This document shows positions 22,721-34,159 of a stretch of DNA of 64,000 nt, in pieces. The first letter of the stretch is position 1; every line of letters starts with the position of its first letter. The notes under the pieces were generated by a model, which was not told the DNA's origin, did no database searches, and saw only the letters and a program-made list of their open reading frames with translations. The stretch is from Gigaspora margarita (lineage: Eukaryota > Glomeromycota > Glomeromycetes > Diversisporales > Gigasporaceae): positions 2,426 to 66,425 of the forward strand of contig WTPW01002648.1 in NCBI GenBank assembly GCA_009809945.1, read 5' to 3'. The position numbers and the translations under genes were made by a program.

Positions 22721-23180
22721 CTCTTTGAAAGGATCATTTTGGTAGTTAAATTATCCAAATTGGTCCAGTAGATCAAAGGTTATTTATTATTAAGCTTTAT
22801 TAATAAATTTATAATTTGGGCTAAAAAAATTTTCTTAATTTTGGCCGGAGTTTAATAATTCTGGCCAGAATTATACCTGATACTTTAGCTGACCCACCCC
22901 TACCCCTAAATCAGCTGATTTCTGAAAGTCCCCTAAATGCATGTAGCCAATCAAATTTTAGTATTTAAAAGATAGGTTATACAATATTGGTAGAAGTTAC
23001 ACAAACTTGATAATCTAATTCTTAAAGCTACAATTTAATTGGCTCTCTCTAAATGCAATACCTTCATAAATGCATATTGTAGACTTGTCTATACATGTTG
23101 TATTTATAGAGATTTGACTGTATATATTTTTTGTTATATCAGTTATATGGTATATTGGATAAAAATAGGTCCAAATGTTA

Positions 23181-24080
23181 TCTATAATAAAAATTATAAT
23201 AAAAATATATGAATTTACTATAAACTTCAAGCTAAAAATTATTTTTACTTTACAAATTAACTTAAAATCAAAATTTTCAAAAATATAAACAAGAGGAGAA
23301 AAAAAAAGATAATACAAATTAAATTAAAATTTTGTCAATTTTGTATGATTTCAAAATAACTTTGTTAAAAATAAATATTTACTAATTTTAAAATAGCAAA
23401 TATATGTAAAATTATGCTTTGAACAACTTTACTTAAGAGCCAGAAGTAGGTTACCTTGTAAGAAAAATAGATTAGCTATAGACTAACTTTAAAAATTATT
23501 GGTTTTTAATATAAAAACCTTTTTTTGTCAAGATAACTTGCTTTGGGCTTTTAAGCAAAGTTTTTTAGCAGGTAATTCTATTTGATATAAAGTCAAAACA
23601 TGCTTTCTTGGACCTTTTACTAAGTAAAAAATGGGTTTAAAGTTGGAAAAAAATTTTTTTTATAAAAAAAAAAAATTTTTTCAACTTTAAACACATTTTT
23701 CACTTAGTAAAAGATTCGAAAAAGCACATTTTAACTATAATTACAAGTAGAATTACTTGCTAAACAACTTTGCTTAAGAGCTCAAAGCAGGTTATCTTAA
23801 CAATAAAGGAGGGTTTTATATTACAAACCAAAAATTTTTAACATTAGTCTATAGTTAACCTATTTTTCTTACAAGATAACCTACTTCTAACTCCTAAGTA
23901 AAGTTGTTACAGAGCATAATTTTATATATATTTGCTATTTTAAAATTAGTAAATATTTATTTTTTTCGCTCTATATTTCTGAAAAATTTAATTTTAAGTT
24001 AATTTTTAAAGTGAAAATAATCTTTAGCTTGAAGTTTATAGTAAATTCATATATTTTTATTATAATTTTTATTATAGATA
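23181..24080. repeat. 900-bp foldback element
   Basis: The outer arms TATATGAATTTACTATAAAC (followed by TTCAAGCTAAA) and TTTAGCTTGAAGTTTATAGT (followed by AAATTCATATA) are inverted. The inner arms AACAACTTTACTTAAGAGC and AGGTTACCTTGTAAGAAAAA mirror likewise, with a centre of A/T runs near 23660. Single-arm copies are at 6384-6595 and 51420-51955. No coding frame. Confidence 0.75.
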
Positions 24081-24127
24081 TTAATCAAAACGATATGTCA
24101 TATGAATAATATGAATTTATATTAAAG

Positions 24128-24340
24128 TTATCATTTGCTAGCCTCCTAGCACAAGTATGACTCACTCAAGCCATTGTTTACTTTGTCCCTTTAGTACAAG
24201 TATAATTCATACAAGCTATCATTTACTAGTCCTTTTAGTACAAGTGTGACTTGCTTAAGCTATCGTTTACTTTGTCCCTTTAGTACAAGTGTAATTTACT
24301 CAAACAATTCTTTACTAGCCCCTTGAGTACAAGCTACCTA
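24128..24340. repeat. Tandem repeat, about 45-bp unit
   Basis: About five imperfect copies of TTTACTAGTCCCTTTAGTAC (continuing AAGTGTGACTCACTCAAGC) run head to tail. No open frame is preserved, so it is a minisatellite. Confidence 0.75.
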
Positions 24341-24526
24341 AATTGCAAAAACATATGTATATACATATATAATCTCATTTGACTTTTTTTGCCAAATAAG
24401 TAAATGCCATGTTAACGAGAGATTATATGTCACTCATCAAGTTTAGACAAATTTTAACTAATATTTAATGAATATCAAATATAGGAGTTAATATATAAGT
24501 AATTAAAAAATTTATATGGTACAATT

Positions 24527-24662
24527 TGAATGCCACTAAAACTTCTATTCAAACTGCTATTCAACAATACTATCACATAATTTTGTGAACATTCATGTCC
24601 ATAAAATCATATATTAGTATTAAATGCCAGTTTGAATGGCAGTTTGAGTAGTGCCATTTAAC
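24527..24662. repeat. Small inverted-repeat element
   Basis: TTGAATGCCACTAAAACTTC and TTCAAACTGC on the left mirror GCAGTTTGAGTAGTGCCATT on the right. It is MITE-like and its superfamily is not clear. Confidence 0.5.
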
Positions 24663-24960
24663 ATGACGAATATTTAAATTTTATTTGTCAAGTTTAATCA
24701 GATACGCATTGACAATAGCTATTTTAATCCAAGAATCAACCATTTTTATTGTAAAGTTAAAATTTATAATTTAAAGTATCTTTTTATTTAATAACTTTTA
24801 AAATTTTTTTACTTTAAACTATAGATACTAGTGAAATATGGTGAAATATGGTAAAATAATTTTATCACTATTGGTGAAATTGGTGGTGAATTGGCAAAAT
24901 TGGTGAAATTAATTTCACTAGTACCTATACTTTGAACCTTTTAACTTAAGCTACAATATA

Positions 24961-25302
24961 TGGAGTGCCTCATATTAAAAAGGCCCATTTCGTAATTTTT
25001 TTGAAAAATGAGTTTTTATTAGATTCATGTAAATTTCGACATGATTGACATTTTTCAATTATAAATGAAGGTCGATTTGCATAATAAAAAATGGAGGTAA
25101 TGTAAAAGAAAAATTACGCGAGTCTGCCTAAGGACAAGCACATCANNAGATTNCCNGATAGTNANCTGTAATCTTTAACCAATCAAAATCGTGAAATTTG
25201 CTTAATCCCAGATCAGTCCGAAAATCAAAACAAACGATTAAACTCAATTATCTCAAAATAAGCTATATGTCAAAATGGGCCTTTTTAATATGAGCCACCC
25301 CA
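24961..25302. mobile_element. MITE with TA duplication (mariner-like)
   Basis: The ends TGGAGTGCCTCATATTAAAA (followed by AGGCCCATTT) and the inverse of TGGGGTGGCTCATATTAAAA are flanked by TA. Several ambiguous bases (25146-25165) lie in the middle. The 342-bp interior is non-coding. Confidence 0.65.
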
Positions 25303-25809
25303 TATTTTAGTAGATTCTTTTTAACAGACTAGATAACATTCATAATAGGGATCAGCTTATAATACAAAAATTAACAAATGAAAAATAAAGATATAGATGG
25401 TACTAAAGAATTTTAACTTGTGAAATAATGCCCACAATTGGTGAATAGGAATATAAATAGTATTTTTAGCAACGTGGCTAAATGATAAATTTATAAAATT
25501 ATTAAATGTATATATATATAAATATATTTTAAATTTTATATATATTAGATATATTATATATCTTATAGGCTGACATTTGTATGATTGGCTAATATAAGTA
25601 CTTTTTGAGAATGTCAAAGCTAGAGCTACAGACATTTAGAAGGTTCAAGGTAGTACATCACTTTTCACATTATATAAAATTTATATATAATCATCATTAG
25701 CAAAATAAATATACGAAATCTTTTGAAGAATCTTGTATTACTGCAAAATCTTTCAAAAAATTTCGCATATCGCAATATATTTCGAAATATTTTGAAATAT
25801 ATTTCAAAA

Positions 25810-27350
25810 TATTTTAGAAATGCATTGGATTGGCTAGATCAGTAGATATATAATCTGGGTAGTGATGTAAGTTGGTAGCTACCGGTAGGAATCTACCACT
25901 GGTATCTACCAGTAGATACTAGTAGATACCGTTAGATAAATTATATGCAGAGTAGATACCAATAAAATAATCAAATTAAATTTTAAAATTATATAGTGCA
26001 TTATAAATGTCAAAAGTATTTGATTTGTCAAATAAATTTTATTTATCATATGACTAGTAGATCTACCGGTAGTGGTAGCTACCGGTAGCTACCACCTACC
26101 GGTAGATACCGGTAGGAACATGCCAAATTGGTAGAATTCACATCACTAAACCTAGGTAATACCAAGGATGCATTGGACTATATTTTCAAAATACTTCAAA
26201 ATTTTGTATAATGTATCGAATTAATCTACCTGCTACTGTATTACAAGATCAGATCAGATCTTTTGTTTATAAATTAGATCTTCTATACAGTTTTATATTG
26301 TTTTTTTTCTTTTCGCTTTGTTTATATTGTTTTTTTAGTTTTTTTTAGTTTTTTTTTGTTTTCATTTTATTTTTTTATTTTTTTTATTTATTTATTTTTT
26401 AATTTTTTTTATACTTTACAAGAATATTAACACTTTACAAGAAACCTACAACTTTTGGCACTTTGCAAGAACACCAATAAGACTTTGCAAGCAAACTCAG
26501 ACTTTCAATATGCTACAAGACACGCTATAGTAATTTCAAAATTTCCAAAAACGCTTCTTAGAGAAATGATTTAGTTAGACGCAAGTTTTCGCAAGGTTTT
26601 GCAAGTTTTATTTTTTGTTTTTGTTTTTTGTTTTTTATTTTTTAAATTTTTTTTATTAATTTATTTTATTCCGGCACTTTGCAAGAACAAAACTTACTTC
26701 CTGGCATTTTGCAAGAAAATGCAACTCAGACTTTTTTAACATTTTGCAAACAAATACATACTTTTCTAGCACATTGCAAGAACATTAACCTGGTACTTTA
26801 TGAAAACAACTTGGTTTCAGCAATTTTTGAACATGAACTTTTACTTTAGAGAAATAGAAATTTGGGGCTTCATTTTTTTTTTATTAAGTTTTGCTTACAT
26901 ATTTTTTGTTTTTTTGTTTGTTTTTTTTTTTTTACTTATTTTTTTATTTTATTTATTTCTAACTTTTTTAAAACTTTGAAGAATGCGACCTGACTTTTTG
27001 GCACTTTAAAAAAATACCAACTTTAACTTCTCCAGCACTTTGCAAGAATGCTAGATTTTTCCAGCAAGTTGCAAAAAACAACTCTTACTTCTGAGAAATG
27101 TTTTTTTTTATTTTTCACTTTTCTACTATTTTTAAAAAGTATTTAAAAAAAGAGCAAAATGAAGGTAACAAAAGAAATAGCGAAGCTAATATAATAGTTA
27201 AACAAAGAAGCGATGATAATAATAGCTAATTGTGGGTATGCAAAAATAAGTATATAGGCATTAGTTTTTATTTTTTTCTTCTACAATAGTAATAGAATTA
27301 GTGCGAAGAAGTGCGAAAGTAGTTAAAATAATATGTAATAATGTAAAAAT
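25810..27350. repeat. 1.5-kb dispersed repeat, forward copy
   Basis: It begins AAATGCATTGGATTGGCTAG and contains many degenerate CTTTGCAAGAA / GGCACTTTGCAAG motifs (26410-27090), then a CTACTATTTTTAAAAAGTA block. The same order, inverted, is at 42880-44260. It is interrupted by the hAT-type MITE at 25860-26148. Low-complexity T/A tracts make gene calls here unsafe; none is supported. Confidence 0.6.
25860..26148. mobile_element. hAT-type MITE with CTACCGGTAG repeats
   Basis: Terminal repeats TAGTGATGTAAGTTGGTAG / GGTAGAATTCACATCACTA are flanked by an imperfect 8-bp duplication (AATCTGGG at 25852-25859 and AACCTAGG at 26149-26156). The interior is dominated by the 10-bp palindrome CTACCGGTAG and relatives in both arms, probably transposase-binding repeats. 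The inverted relative of the host repeat at about 44220 shows the uninterrupted site. Confidence 0.72.
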
Positions 27351-27425
27351 AATACTGTAAAGAATGTATAATAATTAAAATATAATATATAATAAAATAT
27401 GTAATATTGATTAAAAATATTTAAA

Positions 27426-28086
27426 TATCCCTTAGTTTGTAAAGATTTGCAAGCAAATTTGCCTGTATAATTACTATAAATATACCTCTGATCTACTTTT
27501 TTAATCATTTAAAATATTTAAATAAAATTTGGTATAATAATATTTGAAAATAAGGATTATATTTTTAAATTATTTAATTTTATATTATAAGACAAAAAGT
27601 TTATATTGCTTATAAACTAAAAAATATTGAATTTTAAAGAAATTATTTAACCAAAAAAATAATTTACAATATCTTGGTGAAATCTTTAAATATTGGTTTT
27701 AAAAATATAGTTCCTAATACAATATTGTAGTTTATATAAAGGATTACAACTTTTATTATTGCACTTTAAGTGATTTACTTGTAAAAATTAAGACTTGTAT
27801 TAGAAGTAAAAAAATTTTTTATAAACGAAAACATATAAAATTTGAGAAAATCTAAAAAAAAAATTCTATAGTAAAAGTTCCAAAACAAAAACTTTAAACT
27901 TTTATTACACCAAAGTTTTTTAATAATTTTAAAAAATTTTTATAATAAAGTTGATAAAACAGAACTAATATTATTTTTTTACTTAGAAAGTATATAGCTA
28001 AAATTAATATTTAAAGTTTTATTTAAAAAATTTAAAAATTTAAAATTTATGCAGGCAAATTTGCCTGCATAACAAATTAAGAGATA
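27426..28086. mobile_element. Non-autonomous element with palindromic termini (copy B)
   Basis: It is in inverse orientation to copy A (8350-8989). The left end is TATCCCTTAGTTTGTAAAG with GCAAGCAAATTTGCCTGT. The right end has the 26-bp perfect palindrome centred in GCAGGCAAATTTGCCTGC (28047-28072), followed by AACAAATTAAGAGATA. The interior matches copies A and C. Confidence 0.65.
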
Positions 28087-28203
28087 ATAAATAATATTAA
28101 TAAATAAAAATATAAAATTTGACAATGCAAAAATTTTAAAATTTTTTTAAAAATATGCAAAATATTGCAAAATATTGTGAAAAACTACAAATTTATACGA
28201 TAA

Positions 28204-28349
28204 GGGCCATGTCATTAATTACCTGATTATTTTTTATCAAAGGCCTATCCTCCTCCCTCTTTTTTAATATATATATAGTCAGGTTCTTATATATAATTTC
28301 AACTTTTTTTACCCCCCCCTAAAAAATCACCTAATTTTTGTCACTCCCC
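28204..28349. mobile_element. PIF/Harbinger-like MITE, TAA duplication
   Basis: The 146-bp element starts GGGCCATGTCATTAATTACC and ends ATTTTTGTCACTCCCC, flanked by TAA (28201-28203 and 28350-28352). It is an inverted relative of 7118-7267. Confidence 0.75.
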
Positions 28350-28469
28350 TAATATGCGAAATAGTACCTCCTGCATTCCCAAAATAAAATAATTAATTAG
28401 GTAATTGCATTTTTTTTGGCCCTATTTCGCAATATTTCAAAACTTATTTTGCAATATTTTCAAAATTTA

Positions 28470-28600
28470 TTTCAAAATCTTTTGAAAGATATGCATACCG
28501 AAATCTTTCAAAAGATTTCAATTCTTTCGAAAGATTTCATATTGATCACAATTCTTTCGAAAGATTTAGGCATGCTATTTCTTTCGAAAGATTTTGGTAC
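28470..28600. repeat. Cluster of AATCTTTCGAAAGATT palindromes
   Basis: Four or five copies of the self-complementary TCTTTYGAAAGA occur within 130 bp, with diverged ones (CTTTTGAAAG) alongside. Related TTTCGAAATATTTT motifs occur near 25780. Confidence 0.6.
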
Positions 28601-28674
28601 TATAAATTTGATGATGATATTAAACATCACATCATATACATCATGTCAAATGTTATCCCTTATATCAATTATTA

Positions 28675-29292
28675 TAAAACGCACTTATGGTGTTTTACCA
28701 CCACAGGTAAATTAGATTTGCAAACCCATGTAACAAAAACAAATAAATAAATTTTAAATACTTTAGAGTTAGGGTGTGGCCAGGACCCCAGAAACTTATA
28801 TTAGATGTTCCCATCATGTATACTAGGTAAAGTTCATATAGAAAATTTTCCGATGTTACCGGCTAAGGCATAGATAAAGTTATTAGTAGGGGAATGAAAA
28901 TCTTACCAAAAAAGGAAATATCATACAAAAAATATGCACACTCATGTGATTTGGTTTCCTTTTACAGTAATGATCTTCATTTTTAGCCAATCAGCTTGCG
29001 AGTAAAAAAATGATAAAATTGGCTCCATTTTGCCAGGAACATCTAATATAAGTTTCCGGGGTCCTGTGTGGCCTGGGATTTTATCAGGATATTAGTATAT
29101 ACAAAATTTAGCAAGGAGTTTTTTTTATTAGAGCCCCAAAGGTGGTTTCATAAGCAAAATTTTGAGATATAAATATTTTTTAAAAAAAATAAACAAAAAA
29201 ACGGAATCTTTTGTTACACCTGATCTTAAATTTTGATTGGCTGTTCTAATAGTTTTGTATAACATGATGTAAACCACCATAGGTGCGTTTTA
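28675..29292. mobile_element. Inverted-repeat element hosting a hAT-type MITE
   Basis: The ends TAAAACGCACTTATGGTG and the inverse of TAAAACGCACCTATGGTG define the element. Its inner sequence (AAATTTAGCAA..GAGTTTTTTTT, then ACACCTGATCTTAAATTTTG) is shared with the element at 29880-30250 and loosely with 63765-63934. The MITE at 28782-29065 is inserted in it. No target duplication was found. Confidence 0.6.
28782..29065. mobile_element. hAT-type MITE with AGGACCCC ends (copy 2)
   Basis: The terminal repeats begin AGGACCCC and continue with GAAACTTATATTAGATGTTC (inverted at the right end). A perfect 8-bp duplication GTGTGGCC flanks it (28774-28781 and 29066-29073). It shares its terminal octamer with 13878-14056. 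Confidence 0.85.
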
Positions 29293-29300
29293 GTAAAACT

Positions 29301-30336
29301 CTCTTGTATTGTAATAGGACACAGGCAAATTTGCCTGTGTTTTTGCACTTTTTTGCTCTGATTTACTTTTTTTAAATATCAAGATTATTAAATAAAACTT
29401 TGTATAATTATATTTGAAAATAAGGATTACTTTTTTGCAAAATTGGTTTTTATATTGTAAGAAAAAAATTTTAAGTTATATATAAGCTAAAAATAGATAT
29501 CTTTAAGAAAAAAATTTTTTAAAAAATTTTATTACAATTTCTCTGTAATCTTATTTAGTTATAGTTTTAAAGCTATAGTTCTTAAAACAATATTGTAGTT
29601 TATATAAAGGATGATAACTTTTATTATTGCAACTTCAATGATTTATTTGTAAAAATCAAGACTTGTATTAGAAGTAAAAGTTTTTTTTATAGACAGGAAC
29701 ATATAAAATTTAAAAAAATCTAAAGAAAAATTTTAATAGTAAAAATGCTAATACAAGAACTTTAAACTTTGATTATACTAAAGTTTTCTAATAATTTTAA
29801 AAAATTTTTATAACAAAGTTACTAAAACAAAACTCAAAGAATATTTTTTACTTAGAAAAGGTATAGCTAAAATTAATATGGATTAATTGTTTTGTAACCG
29901 TAGATTACAGATAAATTTTATAACCGTAAATAATATTACCAGATAACACATGATTGACATCATTCAAAAATTGTATAATTAATAATCATATTAAAATATA
30001 ATTAAGGTTAGGGTTAGTGTGAGGCTTGGGGGCTAGGAAGGCCATAGTTTTATTAAAATTTAGCAAAGAATTTTTTTTGTTAGAACCCGAAAAGTAGTTT
30101 TCTATGCGAAATTTTGAGTTAGAAGCAATTTTTAGCAAAACGAACAATTTGTTTTGATTATTTTTGAATATGTAACATTATACCTGATCTTCGAATTTGA
30201 CTGGCTGATTAGTGTAGTTACTGTAACCGTAGTTACAAATTAATTAACCCAATTAATATTTAAAATTTTATTAAAATTTTATTAAAATTTTTAAAATATG
30301 CAGGCAAATTTGCCTGTGTTACAATCTAAGGAATAG
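29301..30336. mobile_element. Non-autonomous element with palindromic termini (copy C)
   Basis: The left palindrome is ACACAGGCAAATTTGCCTGT (29319-29340 with its last two bases) and the right is CAGGCAAATTTGCCTG (30301-30316). The interior is shared with copies A and B. It is split by the 371-bp element at 29880-30250. Confidence 0.65.
29880..30250. mobile_element. MITE with 9-bp duplication (MULE-like)
   Basis: The ends GGATTAATTGTTTTGTAAC and the inverse of GGGTTAATTAATTTGTAAC are flanked by a perfect 9-bp duplication AATTAATAT (29871-29879 and 30251-30259). A 9-bp duplication suggests Mutator-like mobilisation. It has a TTAGGGTTAG stretch near 30007 and no coding frame. Confidence 0.75.
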
Positions 30337-30612
30337 TATATATTCATTAATATTTTAATATTTGCAGCTATAGTTGAAGCTAGGTTATATAAAGATAATC
30401 TTATTTGTAGTTTATATAAAATTGAGGCTTATATGAAAAAGGTAATAGCATATGATTGTATGCAACAGAGATTATAGATATTCATATAATAGAGATTATA
30501 GATAAGTATGCATACAACAGAGATTATAAAGATATATACATATGGAAATATACAATAAATCTTTAGTACTTTCTTACTTTGCTTTATATACTATATACAA
30601 CTTATATCATGT
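30337..30612. other. AT-rich sequence before the LTR element
   Basis: It contains three imperfect copies of an AACAGAGATTATAGATA unit (about 30464-30530) and ends in the putative ATGT target duplication (30609-30612). Confidence 0.45.
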
Positions 30613-31270
30613 TGTTATAGAACGAGTATTATTATTTATTAGAATATTTATTATTATCTTTATTTTATTATTATCTTTAGTGTTTCATATATTATTACTT
30701 GAGAAGTTAGACATTTAGAATAGTTCATATTGCTTATAACGCTTATACCGCTTATAATGCTTATACTGCTTATACCACTTATACTGCTTATAACGATTAT
30801 ATCGCTTATAATGATTATACCACTTATAACGATTATACTACTTATAACGCTTATACCGCTTATATCGCTTATATCGCTTATAACGTTTATGTCGCTCATG
30901 ATGATTGTAACATTTATCATTGTAAATCAACGCTTATAACGCTTATTCTAAAATATATTTAAAGACATAGCATTTCCCTTAGTCAAATTAGACTCAGACA
31001 TCCACTTCTCTTTATATTTATTAAATATCTTGTAAAAGGGATTTCTTAGAAATAGAAGCCTAGGAATAGCCCTCTTGCTTATTATTATTAAATAAAGAAA
31101 CTATTGTTAACTCTAAATACTATCACGAACCGCCTACAGAGAAGAGTATAATTTCTTACAGACTAAGGAATTATACCTGCTTCTTGGACACCGCTATAAA
31201 CTGCTAAAGGATCCCTGTAGCCGTGTCGTTGTTATAGTAAGGAGTATAAGAAGGCCTCCCTACTGTAATA
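30613..31270 (+). repeat. 5' LTR of the Ty3 element
   Basis: The 658-bp LTR starts TGTTATAGAAC and ends CTGTAATA. It contains a 9-bp array (CGCTTATAAY, about 30733-30893) and an AATAAA before a conserved 3' part. It matches the 3' LTR; the 27-bp length difference equals three array units. Confidence 0.9.
30733..30893. repeat. 9-bp CGCTTATAA array in the 5' LTR
   Basis: About 18 head-to-tail copies of a 9-bp CGCTTATAM unit lie in the U3-like part of the LTR. Long open frames here on both strands are artefacts of the 9-bp period. The array may supply regulatory sites, which is inference. Confidence 0.8.
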
Positions 31271-31272
31271 TT

Positions 31273-31290
31273 TGGTGCCTTCTGGCGGAA
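31273..31290 (+). other. Primer-binding site of the Ty3 element
   Basis: TGGTGCCTTCTGGCGG begins two bases after the 5' LTR. It starts with the TGG that pairs with a tRNA 3' CCA. The tRNA species is not identified. Confidence 0.65.
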
Positions 31291-31584
31291 AGCTTTTAAA
31301 ACATTTGGATACTATTGAAACTATTTACACTACTTTGCTATTGTTCGTCCTAAAAGGACTCTCTTTTTATAATTGCTGCTACTATTTTATCTTACTCTAT
31401 TAACACTTCTTTTACTGCTGTTTAATTTTCTCTTGCTGCTGTTATTCTCTCTTGCTGCTGTTATCTATCTACTCATTTTTATTAAAACTTACGTCTAGCT
31501 GCTATATTCTAGTAACTGTATTTACTAACGAACACTACTAACAATTAACTACGTCAAAGACTTTGCTCAGAGTCATAAGGCATA

Positions 31585-33400
31585 TGACTACTGACATCAA
31601 CGAATTATACAATCAATATATTAGAAATCATCTCGCAGAACATTACCAGAACCCTGCTCTTCCTTTTTCCTCTCTTCAATTAAACGCTTCTGATCTTTCT
31701 TGTCAAGAGTGTTATCCTTCTTCTAGAATCAGTGGTCGAATATTCTTACAAACACCCTTTGGAAGATTTTGGCATTGGTATTCTGGAACCTATCATACTA
31801 ACACTTATAGTGGCCAAACTACTAGTAACTTTGCTCGTCTAACTGCTACCTGAGACTCTTCTACTATTTGTGCCTGTATCAGAGATATTATTTTTAGCTG
31901 CCACTACCAAGTAAACATTGTAAATCCAGGAGAAATTGCTCTTGCCATTCTCCAACGATACGCCAACCGTACTATTCTACCTCCTATAGACTTTGACAAT
32001 TATACTGTTTTTGACTATTATCTTGACCCAGAACCTGAATCTTATCACCGACCAAACGATCCATATCCAGATTTTGGCTCTTCTATTGTTGAAGCATCTA
32101 CTCAAAACTTTACAACTACACCTTTTCTGGATACTCTTGTTGCCCCCTCTTCTAGCCCTAATTTACATTCTCTTGGTGACAATCATAGTACCACTAGCTC
32201 TCACTCTTCCCGAATCCCACGTATTAGTTTAACTGCAAGCTCTGTAACTTTAACACCCCGACAACTAGAAGTTGAACTTGAACATTTCTTTGATACTACT
32301 ACTACCTTTGAATTAAATCAACACCTACCTGATACTGCTCCTGAAGCTACTGAGGAAAACCAAGCCCCTCCTTCACTACCATCTGCAATCAACTTACCTA
32401 TACTTAACCCACCAGTAATCAATCTACTACCCAATATGGCAAACCAAGCTCTAACTGATGCTACCAATGCTATTAATACTTTAGCTGCTGCTTTTATCAA
32501 TGGAGGACCTGAAAAGAATCTTCTCTCTGTTAACTTCTTTAGTGGAGATGGAACCCAAGACCTGCTTGAATGGTATACCAAATTTAAACATGCTGCTACT
32601 GCCAACCGATGAAATCCCACTCGCAAACTGGAACTTGTTCCTGTGTATTTAAAAGGAATTGCCTTAGACTGGTATTCCTCTCTTGCAAATGCCTCTACTG
32701 CTTTTAGTGATGCCAATAATGCAGCCACTAGTTTTAAACATCTTTTCAAAGCTCGCTTTATCACTCCTAAACAAAAAGCCCTGTGGCAAAAACAACTCTT
32801 CGAAATCAAGCAAGGTGCTAACTCTGTAGATGAATATATTAATCAATTCAGGAAATTAAAGAAACATGTTGATCCCGACGATGCTTTCCCTGGAGACTTT
32901 TTGAAACAACTCTTTATACAAGGACTCCGCTCTGAGTTCGCCATCAATGTTCAAGCTTCTGAACCTGCTAATTTTGCTACTGCCATGGAAACTGCTCGCA
33001 AATAGGAAATTGGGAAACTTATAGCTTCTCCTAATACAGATACGAACAAAGCCATTAAACAATTAACTGACCAGATTGCTCAACTCAGCATTAATCTTGC
33101 CCAGAAACAACAACCTCCAAACCTATCAGTAAACTATGCTGACTCTTCTAAACAAGCCAACCCAATCAAACAACCTCCCACTTGTCACTACTGTGGTAGA
33201 ACTGGACATTTCATTGCTCATTGTCGAACCAAGAAAAATGACCAAAATCGAGAACGAGGAAGAAACAAACAATCTAACAATAACAACAATCGCCAACGAG
33301 ACTCACTCATATAGAAATAGATCCAGAAGCTGAGATAATTATAATAATAAGAATAGAGATAATTATAATCAGGATCGAAGTCGTTCAAGAAATAGAGACA
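31585..33400 (+). pseudogene. Ty3 gag region (fossil)
   Basis: The region encodes a gag-type capsid segment (LKGIALDWYSSL, FKHLFKARF, SVDEYINQFRKL, about 32640-32990) followed by a CCHC zinc knuckle, CHYCGRTGHFIAHC (about 33184-33225), and a basic Arg/Asn-rich tail. It is fossil and broken in several places. Confidence 0.8.
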
Positions 33401-33406
33401 ACTGAA

Positions 33407-33982
33407 ATGACTGAGATAACTACCGCTTTAGAAGTCATAATAGATCCTCTAACTCTCCATGGAGACCCTCTAATTGTACCCTCACCTTACTATAGAAATG
33501 TTAATTATCTTGATAGAACTCCTCCTACTACTACTAGTACCTCTTCCAACCAAACTCTGAACCCACAGAAATGGGAAACACTTTTGAACAATACCTCTAT
33601 TCGCACTGCTTTATCCTCTTATTTGTATGAAGAAGCAAAAACTGCTAACTTGATCCAGACACCTGCTCATACCACACCTGTAAAATGCAACGTCCAACTG
33701 AATCAAAGACCATATCAAGCTATTATTGATAGTAGAACCTCTATTAGTATGATTGCTCACAAAGTAGATCAAGACTTAGGGTTGAAAATAGAACAAGCCT
33801 CTACTAGCCTTATTATATCTGCTACTGGAACATCTGCTCGCCCTCTAGGAATTATTCGAGACTTACCTGTAGAAATTGATAGTGCTATTGTACCTATTAC
33901 CATTGAAGTTATACCTGCTACTTCCTACTCTTTATTGCTTAGGAATGACTGGTCAAAGAAAATTGAAGCCAGTTATAATTAG
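33407..33982 (+). pseudogene. Ty3 retropepsin-like region (fossil)
   Basis: The segment contains a protease-like fold pattern (NVQLNQRPYQAIIDS, then DLGLKIEQAS, then PATSYSLLLRNDW) in the usual place between gag and RT. It is treated as a fossil part of the element. Confidence 0.6.
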
Positions 33983-34159
33983 AAAAATGTATGCTATTCA
34001 TTTAGATGGAAAAACAAGAAACATACTATCTCTACATCTTATGAAAGTAACCAACCACTATCATCACAACCTACTGTTACTGACCCTGCTGAATTAGACA
34101 CTTACGAACAAGAATATTTAGTACCCCAAGAAGCTTATGCTTTCAACCGAGAACCAGAC

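Larger units (their letters stand above)
17393..22933. mobile_element. PIF/Harbinger-like element carrying a tandem palindrome array
   Basis: It is flanked by TAA (17390-17392 and 22934-22936), with ends GGGGGCTTCCAGAAATCAGC and the inverse of GGGGACTTTCAGAAATCAGC, matching the ends at 35813-37496. Without the SINE and LINE insertions and their duplications it is about 2.25 kb. The interior is five near-palindromic units repeated about every 326 bp, separated by spacers that are themselves palindromic. It has no transposase. Confidence 0.75.
17235..23120. mobile_element. Mariner-like (TA-duplicated) shell element, multiply nested
   Basis: The ends are inverted: CAGTTAGGCCTTCATAAATG on the left and the inverse of CAGTCAAATCTCTATAAATA on the right, each flanked by TA (17233-17234 and 23121-23122). 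CAGT termini with a TA duplication point to Tc1/mariner/pogo-type mobilisation. Its own remaining sequence is short (about 160 bp left, 190 bp right); the rest is the TAA-flanked element at 17393-22933. No transposase frame remains. Confidence 0.65.

Noticed and set aside
24128-24340. CRISPR-like array
   Set aside because: The repeats are imperfect, have no unique spacers and lie in a eukaryotic genome; it is a minisatellite.
30660-30939. Repetitive Ile/Ser-rich and Leu/Ile-rich open frames on both strands (also 41317-41623)
   Set aside because: They come from the 9-bp CGCTTATAA array in the LTRs; a period divisible by three keeps any frame open.
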